A stretch of DNA of 64,000 nt from Alphaproteobacteria bacterium. GTDB lineage: Bacteria > Pseudomonadota > Alphaproteobacteria > Micavibrionales > UBA2020. A model generated the notes under the pieces. It ran no database searches. It was not told the origin of the DNA and saw only the letters and a program-made list of their open reading frames with translations. The position numbers were made by a program, and so were the translations under genes. The stretch lies in the NCBI GenBank assembly GCA_025934695.1, contig JAICWS010000001.1, positions 1,269,301 through 1,333,300 of the forward strand, written 5' to 3'. Below, piece by piece: positions 1 to 11,202 of this stretch; position 1 is the stretch's first letter, and each line of letters starts with the position of its first letter.

Positions 1-306
1 GCGGGGCGAAGGTTGCCTGCAGCACTTTCTGAATCTTTTACGCCGGCTTCCGGCGCCGCGCCGCGCTCCGACTCCATTCCTTACCCCAGTGTCCCAATCA
101 CCATTTTAACCTTTTTTAACGCGGTTGTTGACGAAATAAACCGCGATGCGTCCGCCGCGCATAAAACCATGAATTTGCAAAAAATATGCCACAACATGAG
201 AATGCTTCTTGCTTATGAAAAGCATTTCGCTTGACGCGTCCATTTATGGGGAATATAACCTTCCATAATTCGCAAGACACCTATTGAGATAACATCGGGG
301 ACTTAC

Positions 307-888
307 ATGACCACCGGCTTTCAAAAAGCATCTACCTTGAGCAAGGCATTTGCGGCCATGTCCGCGGCCGCCACCCTTGCCGGCTGCGCAACGACGCACG
401 GCATCAATTCGCCACTGGCAGGCGATGAACTTCAGAACACGCAGAGTTGCGTCGACTTCGACCAGGCGCAGGCGAAAGCCGCCGCCCTGAAAATCGGCAC
501 GCCCAAGGCCGAGGTTTACAAGGCGTTCAACATCACGGGCGACACCATGCTCAAGCGCCTGAACAAGGACGACGTCAACCGCGCGCTTTACGGCCAGACG
601 CAACTGGCCGTCCCCTTCGAGCAGCGCGCCGAAGCGCAGAATTTCCTCAACTCCGTCGAGGGCCGCTCGCTGACCTGCCAGAACGTGCATTCGCGGCGCA
701 GCTTCCATTGGTCGCATTCGACCACCGTCAAGGACGGATACCAGTACACGGTCACTTTCATCTTCAAGGACGCCGCGCTGTTTGACCCCGTGACGGTCCA
801 GGGCGAGCCGGTCCACCAGAAGAGCAACAACGGTTACTTAAGCAACTTCAGCCCGTTGGACACCGCGGCGCGGGCGGCCCGGTTCTAA
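307..888 (+). CDS. Putative lipoprotein, function unknown
   Basis: ORF with N-terminal hydrophobic stretch and lipobox-like LAGC (MTTGFQKASTLSKAFAAMSAAATLAGCATTHG). Confidence 0.7.
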   Translation: MTTGFQKASTLSKAFAAMSAAATLAGCATTHGINSPLAGDELQNTQSCVDFDQAQAKAAALKIGTPKAEVYKAFNITGDTMLKRLNKDDVNRALYGQTQLAVPFEQRAEAQNFLNSVEGRSLTCQNVHSRRSFHWSHSTTVKDGYQYTVTFIFKDAALFDPVTVQGEPVHQKSNNGYLSNFSPLDTAARAARF

Positions 889-966
889 AGAAGACCACGA
901 CGAGATCCCCCGACACTTATGATCTTCACTTACACACACCCAAGAAAATAAGTGTTTTACGATGCG

Positions 967-994
967 AAGAGCCCGGCTTAACCGCCGGGCTCTT
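967..994. terminator. Hairpin downstream of the lipoprotein gene
   Basis: aagagcccggc-ttaacc-gccgggctctt, perfect 11-bp stem; no long T run, so weak as an intrinsic terminator. Confidence 0.5.
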
Positions 995-1069
995 ATGCGT
1001 TTGGCGTTGATTTAAGCGGCATTTGGCTATAGATTCCCCTCAAAATCGGGAGTTATAAGGAAAACGCCT

Positions 1070-2989
1070 ATGTCTCACTTTTCGGCTCAGCTGACGCCCG
1101 GAGAAAGCGAAAACCTGCGCCGCCAGGCCGCGCAGGCGCTGGCCGCCAACAAGCTGGCAGAGGCCGAGGCGCTGCTCAAGAAGGCTTATGCCCTCAATCC
1201 TTCGTCACCGGATATCTGCAACGATCTCGCGCGGGCCCTCTGGCGCGGCGGGAACCACCGCGCTGCCGATGAATATTTCCTCAAAGCGCTGAACCTGGCG
1301 CCGCGCGAGGCTTACTACCTGAACAGCTACGGCGTCTTCCTGATGCTGCATTTCCGCTATCACGAAGCGCTGGACATCCTGAACCGGGCGCTGGAAATGA
1401 AGCCCGGTTTCCATGAAATCCTCAACAACCTGGGCCTGCTGCACCATCGCCGCGGCGAATGGGCGGAAGCGGAGAAATATTTCCTGCAGGCGATCCGCGC
1501 GCAGCCCAATCTCCCGGGCGCGCACGGCAACCTTGCAGCGCTGCTGCGCGACATGAAACAGTATGACCGCGCCGAGGCGGAATTCCGCGCCGCGCTCAAG
1601 CTCGCGCCCGGCAACCGGGGCGGCTGGCAGGTGCTGGCGGAGTTCTACCGCAGCATCGGCCGGTATGACGCCGCGCTCGGCATCCTGAAGGATATCGCGT
1701 CGCGCGCGTTTTTCAGCGAAGAGGCCTGGCTGCCGATCCTGGAACTCCAGGAGGGCATGAGCCGCCTCGACGACGCCTGGGTGACGCTGCGCGACCTCAA
1801 GGCGCGCTTTCCCCAGTCGATGACGATCCTTTTCATGGAAGCAAAACTGCTGCGCCGCTCGAACAAGCCCGCCGAGGCGCTGGCAATCCTCGAAAAAATG
1901 GGCATGCCGGGAAAAAGTTCCCCGCATTACCTGGCCTGGCTTTTCGAAGTCGGCCAGCTGCAGGACCGCCTGGGCAACGCGGATGCCGCTTTCCAGGCGT
2001 TTTCCAGGGCCAACAACGCGCAGCTCAAGAGCCCGGAAGCCGCACAGCTGAACAAGAACGAATATATTGCGGGCATCACCCGCTTCCGCGACGATTTTAC
2101 GCCGGAGGTCGCTTCCGCCGTGACCGCCGCGGCAAAGCCGGCCGGAAAACCAGGGCCCGTCTTCCTCGTCGGCTTCCCGCGCTCCGGCACGACTCTGCTT
2201 GATCAAATATTGTCCAGCCATCCGCGCGTCACGGTCGCCGAAGAGCAGCCGGCCTCTAACCGGATGACGATGCACCTGATCAAAAAATACGGCGGCACGC
2301 CTCCAACCGGCCCGGACGCCTATGACGGCGGCGTCCGCGAATGGCTGATGAACAACGATTGCTATCCACGTTGCCTCAAGGACGTGACCGAGGAGGACGC
2401 CCAGGAATTGCGGCGGCTGTTCTATATCTCACACAATGTGCAGCCTGGTGACGAAAAGCTCTTCGTCGACAAGTTTCCGCTCAACCTGCGGCATGCCGGT
2501 CTCATTCACCGGGTTTTCCCGGACGCAAAGTTCATCCTGGCCTTGCGCCATCCCTGTGATTCAGTCCTGAGCGGGTTCATGCAGCAGTTCCAGCTCAATC
2601 CCGCGATGATGCCCTTTCTCGAACTGAAGTCGGCCGCGCGCCTGTATGACGAAACCTTCAGGCTTTGGGACGCTTATGCGCAGTCGCTGCCGCTTAAAGT
2701 GCATGCCGTGCGCTACGAGGACGTCGTGGCCGACTTCCGTCCGACGGTCGCAAAGCTGCTCGACTTCCTGGAACTCGACTGGAACGACGCGGTTCTCGAA
2801 TACGACAAGACGGCGCGCAGCCGCCCCATTGCGACGCCCAGTTACCACCAGGTCACGGAAAAAATCTATACGCGCGCGAGCGGCCGCTGGCAGCGCTACC
2901 GCAAGCATATGCAGGACGTCATCCCCCTCCTCGAACCCCATGCAAAAAAATACGGGTATTCGATGGACGAAAGCGACGCGCAGGAATAA
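1070..2989 (+). CDS. TPR-repeat/sulfotransferase-family protein (copy 1)
   Basis: N-terminal TPR-like repeats and sulfotransferase PAPS-binding motif VGFPRSGTTLLDQILSSHP. Confidence 0.88.
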   Translation: MSHFSAQLTPGESENLRRQAAQALAANKLAEAEALLKKAYALNPSSPDICNDLARALWRGGNHRAADEYFLKALNLAPREAYYLNSYGVFLMLHFRYHEALDILNRALEMKPGFHEILNNLGLLHHRRGEWAEAEKYFLQAIRAQPNLPGAHGNLAALLRDMKQYDRAEAEFRAALKLAPGNRGGWQVLAEFYRSIGRYDAALGILKDIASRAFFSEEAWLPILELQEGMSRLDDAWVTLRDLKARFPQSMTILFMEAKLLRRSNKPAEALAILEKMGMPGKSSPHYLAWLFEVGQLQDRLGNADAAFQAFSRANNAQLKSPEAAQLNKNEYIAGITRFRDDFTPEVASAVTAAAKPAGKPGPVFLVGFPRSGTTLLDQILSSHPRVTVAEEQPASNRMTMHLIKKYGGTPPTGPDAYDGGVREWLMNNDCYPRCLKDVTEEDAQELRRLFYISHNVQPGDEKLFVDKFPLNLRHAGLIHRVFPDAKFILALRHPCDSVLSGFMQQFQLNPAMMPFLELKSAARLYDETFRLWDAYAQSLPLKVHAVRYEDVVADFRPTVAKLLDFLELDWNDAVLEYDKTARSRPIATPSYHQVTEKIYTRASGRWQRYRKHMQDVIPLLEPHAKKYGYSMDESDAQE

Positions 2990-2995
2990 TCGCAC

Positions 2996-4915
2996 ATGGC
3001 ACAGTCATCCACGCAAACGATCCCGGACGAAAGTGAGCTTTTGCGGCGCCAGGCCGCGCAGGCTTTCGGCGCGAACCGCGCCCCGGAGGCCGTCGCGCTG
3101 CTGGAAAAGGCGCATGCCCTGAACCCGAATTCGCCCGAGATCTGCACGGATTTCGCGCGCGTCCTGTGGCGCATGGGCCGACACCATGAAGCGAACGAAT
3201 ATTTTGTCAAGGCTGCAGGCCTTGCGCCGGCCGAGCCTTACATCCTGAACAGCTACGGCGTCTTCCTGATGCATCATATGCGCTATGACGAGGCGCAGGA
3301 GATGCTGACGCGCGCGCTGCAGCTCAAACCCGGCTTCCACGAAATACTCAATAACCTGGGAATGCTGCATCATCGCCGCGGCGACTGGCCGGCGGCGGAA
3401 GAGTATTTCCTGCAAGCTATCCGCGCCAACCCCGCGCTGCCCGCCGCGCACGGCAACCTTGCGGCGCTGCTGCGCGACATGAAGCAAAACGACCGAGCGG
3501 AAACGGAGTATCGCGAAGCCTTGAAATATGCGCCCGGAAACCTCGGCGGCTGGCAGGTGCTGGCGGATTTCTACCAAAGCACCGGTCAATACGACAAGGC
3601 GCTCGAGATCCGCAAGCGCCTCCTGTCGCAGGCGCCCTTCAATGAAAACGCCTGGATTGCGATTTTCGACATGCAGGAAAAGATGAGCCGCCTGGACGAT
3701 GCCCGGGCGACCGTCGCGGACTTCAAGGCGCGCTTCCCTCAGTCCGCCGCCGCCGCGATCGTCGAAGCCCGTCTGCTGCGCCGGGCCGGCAGCCATGTCG
3801 AGGCTCTGTCGCTTCTCAAGGGCCTGCGCCCCTTCCCCGAGGAATCGCCGCCATTCCGCGACCGGCTTTTCGAAATGGGTCTGCTCCATGATCTTCTGGG
3901 CGATGCGGATGCGGCCTTCGAATGTTTCAAGCAGGCGAATGCCTCGCAAATGTCGCTGCCGAGCGCCGCGCGCGTCGATGGAAGCGCTTTTATCGACAGG
4001 ATCGCCCGCTACAGGGAACAATTTACGCCTGCGGTTGCGGCTGCCGTGACGTCGGCGGCGGCCGGCACGGACACATCCGGGCCGGTCTTCATCGTCGGCT
4101 TCCCGCGTTCCGGCACGACGCTGCTCGATCAGATATTGTCGAGCCATCCGCGCGTCACGGTCGCGGACGAAGAGCCCGTGACGAACCGCATGACGATGTA
4201 TCTCGCGCGGAAATACGGCGGCGAACCGCCGTCGGGCCCTGAAGGCTACGAGAGCGGCTACCGCGACTGGCTGAAAAACAATTCCCGTTATCCGGGCTGT
4301 CTTGCGGAAGTGACGGATGCCGACGCCGCCGAAATGCGCCGCATTTTCTTCGCCAGTCACGGCGTGCAGGAAGGCGGCGACGGCGTCTTCGTGGACAAGC
4401 TGCCGATGAATTCGCACCATGCGGCTCTTATCCATCGCGTATTCCCCAAGGCGAAGTTCATTCTCGCGCTCCGGCATCCGTGCGATTCAGTGCTCAGCTG
4501 CTTTATGCAGCAATTCCATCTCAATAACGCGATGGCGTCATTTTCCGAGCTTCAGTCGGGTGCGCGCCTTTATAACGAAACGTTCCGGCTCTGGGATCTC
4601 TACACGCAGTTGCTGCCGCTGCAAGTGCATGCCGTGCGCTACGAGGACGTCGTGGCCGACTTCCGTCCGACGGTCGCAAAGCTGCTCGACTTCCTGGAAC
4701 TCGACTGGAACGACGCGGTTCTCGAATACGATAAGACGGCCCGCAAGCGCGCCATCAGCACGCCCAGCTACCACCAGGTCACCGAAAAAATCTATACCCG
4801 CGCGAGCGGCCGCTGGCAGCGCTACCGTAAGCACATGCAGGACGTCATCCCCCTCCTCGAACCCTATGCAAAAAAGTACGGATATTCGATGGATGAAAGC
4901 GACGCGCAGGAGTAA
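2996..4915 (+). CDS. TPR-repeat/sulfotransferase-family protein (copy 2, tandem paralogue)
   Basis: Same length (639 aa) and architecture as the preceding gene; VGFPRSGTTLLDQILSSHP; start-to-start offset 1926 nt. Confidence 0.88.
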   Translation: MAQSSTQTIPDESELLRRQAAQAFGANRAPEAVALLEKAHALNPNSPEICTDFARVLWRMGRHHEANEYFVKAAGLAPAEPYILNSYGVFLMHHMRYDEAQEMLTRALQLKPGFHEILNNLGMLHHRRGDWPAAEEYFLQAIRANPALPAAHGNLAALLRDMKQNDRAETEYREALKYAPGNLGGWQVLADFYQSTGQYDKALEIRKRLLSQAPFNENAWIAIFDMQEKMSRLDDARATVADFKARFPQSAAAAIVEARLLRRAGSHVEALSLLKGLRPFPEESPPFRDRLFEMGLLHDLLGDADAAFECFKQANASQMSLPSAARVDGSAFIDRIARYREQFTPAVAAAVTSAAAGTDTSGPVFIVGFPRSGTTLLDQILSSHPRVTVADEEPVTNRMTMYLARKYGGEPPSGPEGYESGYRDWLKNNSRYPGCLAEVTDADAAEMRRIFFASHGVQEGGDGVFVDKLPMNSHHAALIHRVFPKAKFILALRHPCDSVLSCFMQQFHLNNAMASFSELQSGARLYNETFRLWDLYTQLLPLQVHAVRYEDVVADFRPTVAKLLDFLELDWNDAVLEYDKTARKRAISTPSYHQVTEKIYTRASGRWQRYRKHMQDVIPLLEPYAKKYGYSMDESDAQE

Positions 4916-4922
4916 TCCCGCG

Positions 4923-6416
4923 TTAGAGGCCCCCCAGCGACATCAGCTTGATTTCGAGATAATCCTCGATGCCGTATTTGGAGCCTTCGGTGCCGATGCC
5001 CGATTGTTTCCAGCCGCCGAAAGGCGCCTGCGCCGAGACGACGGACACGCTGTTGACGCCGACCATGCCATATTCGAGAGCTTCCGCCACGCGCCAGATG
5101 CGCGCCATATTGGAGGAATAGAAATAGGCGGCAAGACCGTATTCGGTGTCATTCGCCATTTTGATGACTTCATCGTCGGTCTTGAAGCGGAACAGGGGCG
5201 CAAGCGGCCCAAAGGTCTCCTCGTGGAAGAACTTCATCTGCGGCGTGGCGCCGGTGACGACGGTCGGCTCGAAGAAGGTCGCGCCCAGCTTGTGGCGTTT
5301 TCCGCCGACCGTGATCTTGCCGCCCTTCGCCGCGGCGTCGGCCACATGGTTCTCGACTTTCTCGAGCCCCTTCATGTTGATCATGGGGCCCAGCTCCACG
5401 CCCTCGTCGAGGCCGTTGCCGACCTTCATCGCTTTCACGGCGGCGGTGAATTTTTCGGCGAACTCGTCGTAGATGCCATCCTGCACGAAGATACGGTTCG
5501 CGCAGATGCAGGTCTGGCCGCTGTTGCGGTATTTGGAAGCGATGGCCGCGGGCACCGCTTCGTCGAGATTGGCGTCGTCGAAGACGATGAAGGGCGCATT
5601 GCCGCCCAATTCCAGCGAAATCTTCTTCACCGTGGGCGCGCATTGCGCCATAAGCATCTTGCCGACCGCGGTCGAGCCGGTGAAGCTGAGCTTGCGCACC
5701 AGCTCGTTCCCGGTCATTTCCTTGCCGATGGGTTGCGCATCTCCAGTTACGAGATTGAAGACGCCCTTGGGGATGCCGGCGCGCTCGGCCAGTTCCGCCA
5801 ATGCGAGGGCCGAGAAAGGCGTGATTTCGGACGGCTTGATCACGACCGTGCAGCCGGCCGCGAGCGCGGGGCCCGACTTGCGCGTGATCATCGAGGACGG
5901 GAAGTTCCATGGTGTGATCATCACGCAGACGCCGACAGGCTGTTTGAGCGTGATGAGGCGATGCGTCTTGTTATGGGTGGGAATGACGTCGCCATAAACG
6001 CGCCGCCCTTCCTCGGCCATCCACTCGACATAGGCGATGCCGCTCAAGATCTCGGCCTTGGCTTGGGCGAGCGGCTTGCCCTGCTCGACGGTGAGGATTT
6101 TGCATAGGTCGTCGAGATGTTCGGTCTGGAGGTCCGCCCATGTTTTCAGGATTTTCGCGCGGTCGGCCGCCAACATCGAGCGCCAGCCGTCCCAGGCCCG
6201 GTGCGCCGCCTCAATGGCGCGCTTGGTCTCGGCCTGGCCGCAGTTGGGCACCGTGCCGACGATTTCGCCGCTCGCGGGATTATCGACCTCGATCGTCTTG
6301 CCGCTATCCGCGTCGATCCAGGTCCCGCCAACATAGGCGCGCTGGTGGAACAGCCCGGCGTCCTTCAGTTTCAGCGAAGCGATGGCATCGGTCTTCTGAG
6401 CGGCGGCGCGGGACAT
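4923..6416 (-). CDS. gabD: NAD(P)-dependent succinate-semialdehyde dehydrogenase-like aldehyde dehydrogenase
   Basis: ALDH signatures (MITPWNFPSSMITRK, LELGGNAPFIVFDDA, NSGQTCICANR). Start set at 6416 behind aaaaaaggagattgccatg. Confidence 0.88.
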   Translation of the reverse strand: MSRAAAQKTDAIASLKLKDAGLFHQRAYVGGTWIDADSGKTIEVDNPASGEIVGTVPNCGQAETKRAIEAAHRAWDGWRSMLAADRAKILKTWADLQTEHLDDLCKILTVEQGKPLAQAKAEILSGIAYVEWMAEEGRRVYGDVIPTHNKTHRLITLKQPVGVCVMITPWNFPSSMITRKSGPALAAGCTVVIKPSEITPFSALALAELAERAGIPKGVFNLVTGDAQPIGKEMTGNELVRKLSFTGSTAVGKMLMAQCAPTVKKISLELGGNAPFIVFDDANLDEAVPAAIASKYRNSGQTCICANRIFVQDGIYDEFAEKFTAAVKAMKVGNGLDEGVELGPMINMKGLEKVENHVADAAAKGGKITVGGKRHKLGATFFEPTVVTGATPQMKFFHEETFGPLAPLFRFKTDDEVIKMANDTEYGLAAYFYSSNMARIWRVAEALEYGMVGVNSVSVVSAQAPFGGWKQSGIGTEGSKYGIEDYLEIKLMSLGGL

Positions 6417-6544
6417 GGCAATCTCCTTTTTTGAAACATCAACACCATAGCCCCCGGAAAAGAGCCCGTCAAACCACCGGTTTTCTGGCAAAAGGAACCG
6501 CCGCGCGCGTGCCCGGTTTGAGTAATACCAAGGGAGTGTGCATC

Positions 6545-6946
6545 ATGTTGACGAAAAACGGCCTCGAAGAGTGCATCCAGGCGTGCTGGGCGGCCCGCCA
6601 CCTATGCCAGCAAACCTTGTTCCAGCATTGCCTGATCAAGGGCGGCGAACACGTGGCACCCATCCATGTGGAATTGATGACGAGCGCCATTGAGATATTG
6701 CAAGCCTCGGCCGACGCGCTGACGCGCGGATCCGGCCTTCATGCGCCTGTCTGCGCGGCCTGCGCGAACGTGTGCGAAGCCTGCGCCGATTCCTGCGCCG
6801 CCATCATGTGCGATGACGCCCCCTGCCCCGAAATGCAGCGCTGCGCCGATGCCCTGCGCATCTGCGCTCATCTGTGCCGCACGATGGGACAGGAAACTTA
6901 CCCGCTCGCTTTCGAGCGGCCTGAAAGCCCGCAGCCGCAGGCTTAA
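6545..6946 (+). CDS. Cysteine-rich four-helix-bundle copper-binding protein (DUF326/Csp-like)
   Basis: 133 aa, many CxxC/CxxxC repeats (CIQACWAARHLC, VCAACANVCEACADSCAAIMC, CADALRICAHLC); RBS aagggag upstream. Confidence 0.8.
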   Translation: MLTKNGLEECIQACWAARHLCQQTLFQHCLIKGGEHVAPIHVELMTSAIEILQASADALTRGSGLHAPVCAACANVCEACADSCAAIMCDDAPCPEMQRCADALRICAHLCRTMGQETYPLAFERPESPQPQA

Positions 6947-7038
6947 CACCCGAAAATCAAGGCCTTAATCCATTATTAAACTCTTTCTGTAAATATATAG
7001 TCGGAGCAATTCGACTTTATGATCAGGAAGAATTCGCC

Positions 7039-7743
7039 ATGACAGCCCGGCTGGACGCGGCGCGGTTGAACGAGATAGCGGCGGGCCTGCGGCCGCAATA
7101 CCGCGACGCTTTCGTGGAAGCGGCCCTGCGAACCGTCCTCGACGGCGGGAAGCTGAGCAGCATGAACAGAATCTTCGGCGGCGCGCCGCGCAGCGGCAAG
7201 ACCAGCGACGCCTTCGACTACGCCGAGGCGCTGATCGGTGCGGGCTTCGTGGCGGACAAAGATCCGGTGTCCCTCTATGGCGGGCAAGCGGACGGGGGAG
7301 CCCTGCTCGCCACGGCGTTCAAGGCGGCGGAGAACGGCATCATCATCGTGGACGAGCCGATAGCAGGTGGAAATTCGCGCGTTGTACAGGAACTCCAGGA
7401 CCGCCTTCTCCTCGCCGTCGACGAAGGGAAATGCGTCGTCATCCTGACCGGCTCGACCGCGAATATCGAGCGGTTCATGAAGGAATGCCGCCCCGAGTTG
7501 CGGGTGCGATTGCCCAAGCCGGTTGCGGTCGAACCCTTCACCCCCTACGACGCGTCACGGCACGCGCGCAACGTCGAGGCGCGCGTGCGGCGGCGGGAAG
7601 AAGCTGAGCGCCTGCAACGTGAAGGCGGAACGCGACCGTTGCGTCGCGGAATGGCGGCAGATGGCGGAGGATGTGTCGCTGAGGAGCGCTGTGAAACCCC
7701 TGAAAGGCATCGTGCTCGTCCGCCGGAACGATACGGTCGGCTG
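7039..7743 (+). pseudogene. AAA-type ATPase (CbxX/SpoVK-like) with apparent single-nt frameshift near 7618-7622
   Basis: Walker A GGAPRSGKT, Walker B GIIIVDE, then VVILTGSTANIERFMKECRPELRVRLP. The authentic-looking C-terminus (KAERDRCVAEWRQMAEDVSLRSAVKPLKGIVLVRRNDTVG*) lies in the +1 frame, while the original frame runs on antisense into atpC. Confidence 0.6.
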
Positions 7744-7773
7744 AGAGACGTCGTCAATTTATCGAAAAAAGCT

Positions 7774-8193
7774 TCAGGCGGCGGCCTGGATTTTGGCCTT
7801 CGTGACCTCGATGCGGTTCTTCAGCGTCGCTGCTTTCACCGCGTCGTCCTTGGCGAAGCCGAGGTCGTCCTCGAGGTTCTTGAGGTCCTGCTCCAGCTTG
7901 CCCTTGTCGAGGTCTTTCACGTCGACGGCCTCTTCCGCGAGGAGAGAAAGCAGGTTCGGCGTGACGTCGGCGAAGCCGCCGGCCACGAAGATCTTGCGCG
8001 CATCGCCGTTGGCGGGCGTCACGGAGACGACGCCGGGACGGATGGCGGAGAGCAGCGGCGCATGCTGCGACAGCACGCCGAAATCGCCCTCTGCGCCGGG
8101 CACGACGACCATCTTCGCCTCTTCCGAAACGAGAATCTTTTCGGGCGAGACCAGTTCGAACTGGAACGTCGCGTTTACGGGTGCGTCTGCCAT
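7774..8193 (-). CDS. atpC: F1F0 ATP synthase subunit epsilon
   Basis: FQFELVSPEKILVSEEAKMVVVPGAEGDFGVLSQHAPLLSAIRPG; position downstream of atpD. Confidence 0.96.
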   Translation of the reverse strand: MADAPVNATFQFELVSPEKILVSEEAKMVVVPGAEGDFGVLSQHAPLLSAIRPGVVSVTPANGDARKIFVAGGFADVTPNLLSLLAEEAVDVKDLDKGKLEQDLKNLEDDLGFAKDDAVKAATLKNRIEVTKAKIQAAA

Positions 8194-8263
8194 TTCAGCA
8201 ATCTCCTAAACTCTCATAACTCCGCCGGGATCCCGGCTTTCGCCGGAATGGCTCAGGCGCAGC

Positions 8264-9760
<1,497 letters not shown>

Positions 9761-9770
9761 TTAAAACCTG

Positions 9771-10280
9771 TTAACCCTTGACGTCCCGCTGTCCGGACGC
9801 CTTGTCGAGCATTTCGAGCGCCTGGTGGCGGAACTGCATCGGATGCGCGATGCAGCGGATGCCCGCCTTGCTGCCGCCGACGCCATGAATGAAGAAGGTG
9901 CCGTAGCCGAAGATCATGCCGAGGATCGACTGGTCAACGGTGAAGCTTTCGACGCGGCTGTAATTGAGTTCGGTGATCTCGCGGATGAGGAGGCCCGACT
10001 TCGCGATGATGCGGCGCGTGGTAAGCGCCAGCTCCGTCGTCGCTTTGCGCAGGAACGCCATCAGGAAATGGCCGAGCCCCCACAGCAACACCATGCCGCC
10101 GCCCAGGAGGCAGAACATGCGGATCGCGGGAACGGCCAGTTCGGGATGCGTCGAAGGCAGCGTCGCGATGCCGGCGCCGATGACCGTCGCGATAAATCCC
10201 GGCGCCAGCGAGAACGCATGCACGTGGCCGGTGTACATCACCTGCTCGTCCGGCATCAGATTGTTCTCGACGTAGCTCAT
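9771..10280 (-). CDS. Bacterial PH-domain (YdbS/bPH2-like) membrane protein inserted in the atp operon
   Basis: Two hydrophobic segments followed by LTTRRIIAKSGLLIREITELNYSRVESFTVDQSILGMIFGYGTFFIHGVGG, typical bPH2 pattern. Confidence 0.8.
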   Translation of the reverse strand: MSYVENNLMPDEQVMYTGHVHAFSLAPGFIATVIGAGIATLPSTHPELAVPAIRMFCLLGGGMVLLWGLGHFLMAFLRKATTELALTTRRIIAKSGLLIREITELNYSRVESFTVDQSILGMIFGYGTFFIHGVGGSKAGIRCIAHPMQFRHQALEMLDKASGQRDVKG

Positions 10281-10286
10281 GCTTCC

Positions 10287-11180
10287 TTAAACCGCCTCCG
10301 CGCCGGAGATGATCTCGATGAGTTCCTTGGTGATGTAGGCTTGGCGCGCGCGGTTGTAGCGCAGCGTCAGCTTGGAAATCATGTCGCCCGCGTTGCGGGT
10401 CGCGTTGTCCATCGCGGTCATGCGCGCGGCCTGTTCGCCGGCGGCGCTGTCCAGCAGCGCACGGAAGATTTGGACGGACAAGTTGCGCGGCAGCAGTGCT
10501 GCCAGGATGTCCTGCTCTTCCGGTTCAAAGTCATAGACGGTCCTGGGACCGGTCGCGTCCTGCTTCTGCTCGCCCTTGACCTCCTCGATCGGGAAGGGGA
10601 TCAGCTGCTGGGCGGTCGGGTCCTGCTTGATGACGGACTTGAAGCGGTTATAGATCACGGTGCAAACGTCGAATTCGCGGCGCTCGGCCATGTCGAGCAC
10701 ATACTGCGACACCTGCTGCGCGTCGGCGAAGGACAGGCGCTTGCGGCCCAAGCCTTCGAAGGTCTGGATGATCTTGCCCGCATGCTCGCGCTTGAGCACG
10801 TCGCGGCCCTTGCGGCCGACGCAGACGATCTTGACCGTCTTGCCGGCTTCGGTGAGTTCGCGGATCTTGGCACGTGCGAGGCGGTTGACGAAGGCGTTGA
10901 AGCCCCCGCAGAGGCCCCGGTCGGAAGTAACGACGACGAGAAGGTGCACGTCCGACTTGCCGGTGCCCGCCAGAAGAGTCGGCGAGTTCGAGTTGATCGT
11001 CGTGTTGGCGACCAGGCGCGACAGCATGCTCGCCATGCGTTCGGCGTAGGGGCGGCTCGCCTCGGCCTGCGTCTGCGCGCGGCGCAGCTTGGAGGCTGCG
11101 ACCATCTTCATGGCCGAGGTGATCTTGCGCGTGGATTTCACGCTGGCGATCCGGTTCCTGAAGTCCTTTAGGCTTGGCAT
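10287..11180 (-). CDS. atpG: F1F0 ATP synthase subunit gamma
   Basis: [36 protein letters not shown] and C-terminal [23 protein letters not shown]. Confidence 0.97.
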   Translation of the reverse strand: MPSLKDFRNRIASVKSTRKITSAMKMVAASKLRRAQTQAEASRPYAERMASMLSRLVANTTINSNSPTLLAGTGKSDVHLLVVVTSDRGLCGGFNAFVNRLARAKIRELTEAGKTVKIVCVGRKGRDVLKREHAGKIIQTFEGLGRKRLSFADAQQVSQYVLDMAERREFDVCTVIYNRFKSVIKQDPTAQQLIPFPIEEVKGEQKQDATGPRTVYDFEPEEQDILAALLPRNLSVQIFRALLDSAAGEQAARMTAMDNATRNAGDMISKLTLRYNRARQAYITKELIEIISGAEAV

Positions 11181-11202
11181 CCTTCAAGCTTCCTTTAAGG
11201 GT

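Noticed and set aside
13-234. 73-aa ORF at the left edge
   Set aside because: Low-complexity, no RBS, no recognisable family; likely noncoding.
6545-6946. Cys-rich protein as a new metal system
   Set aside because: Fits the known four-helix-bundle copper-storage/DUF326 pattern.
8211-8260. Palindrome ccgggatcccggctttcgccgg between atpD and atpC as a regulator
   Set aside because: Looks like a common dispersed intergenic repeat; no evidence of regulatory function.
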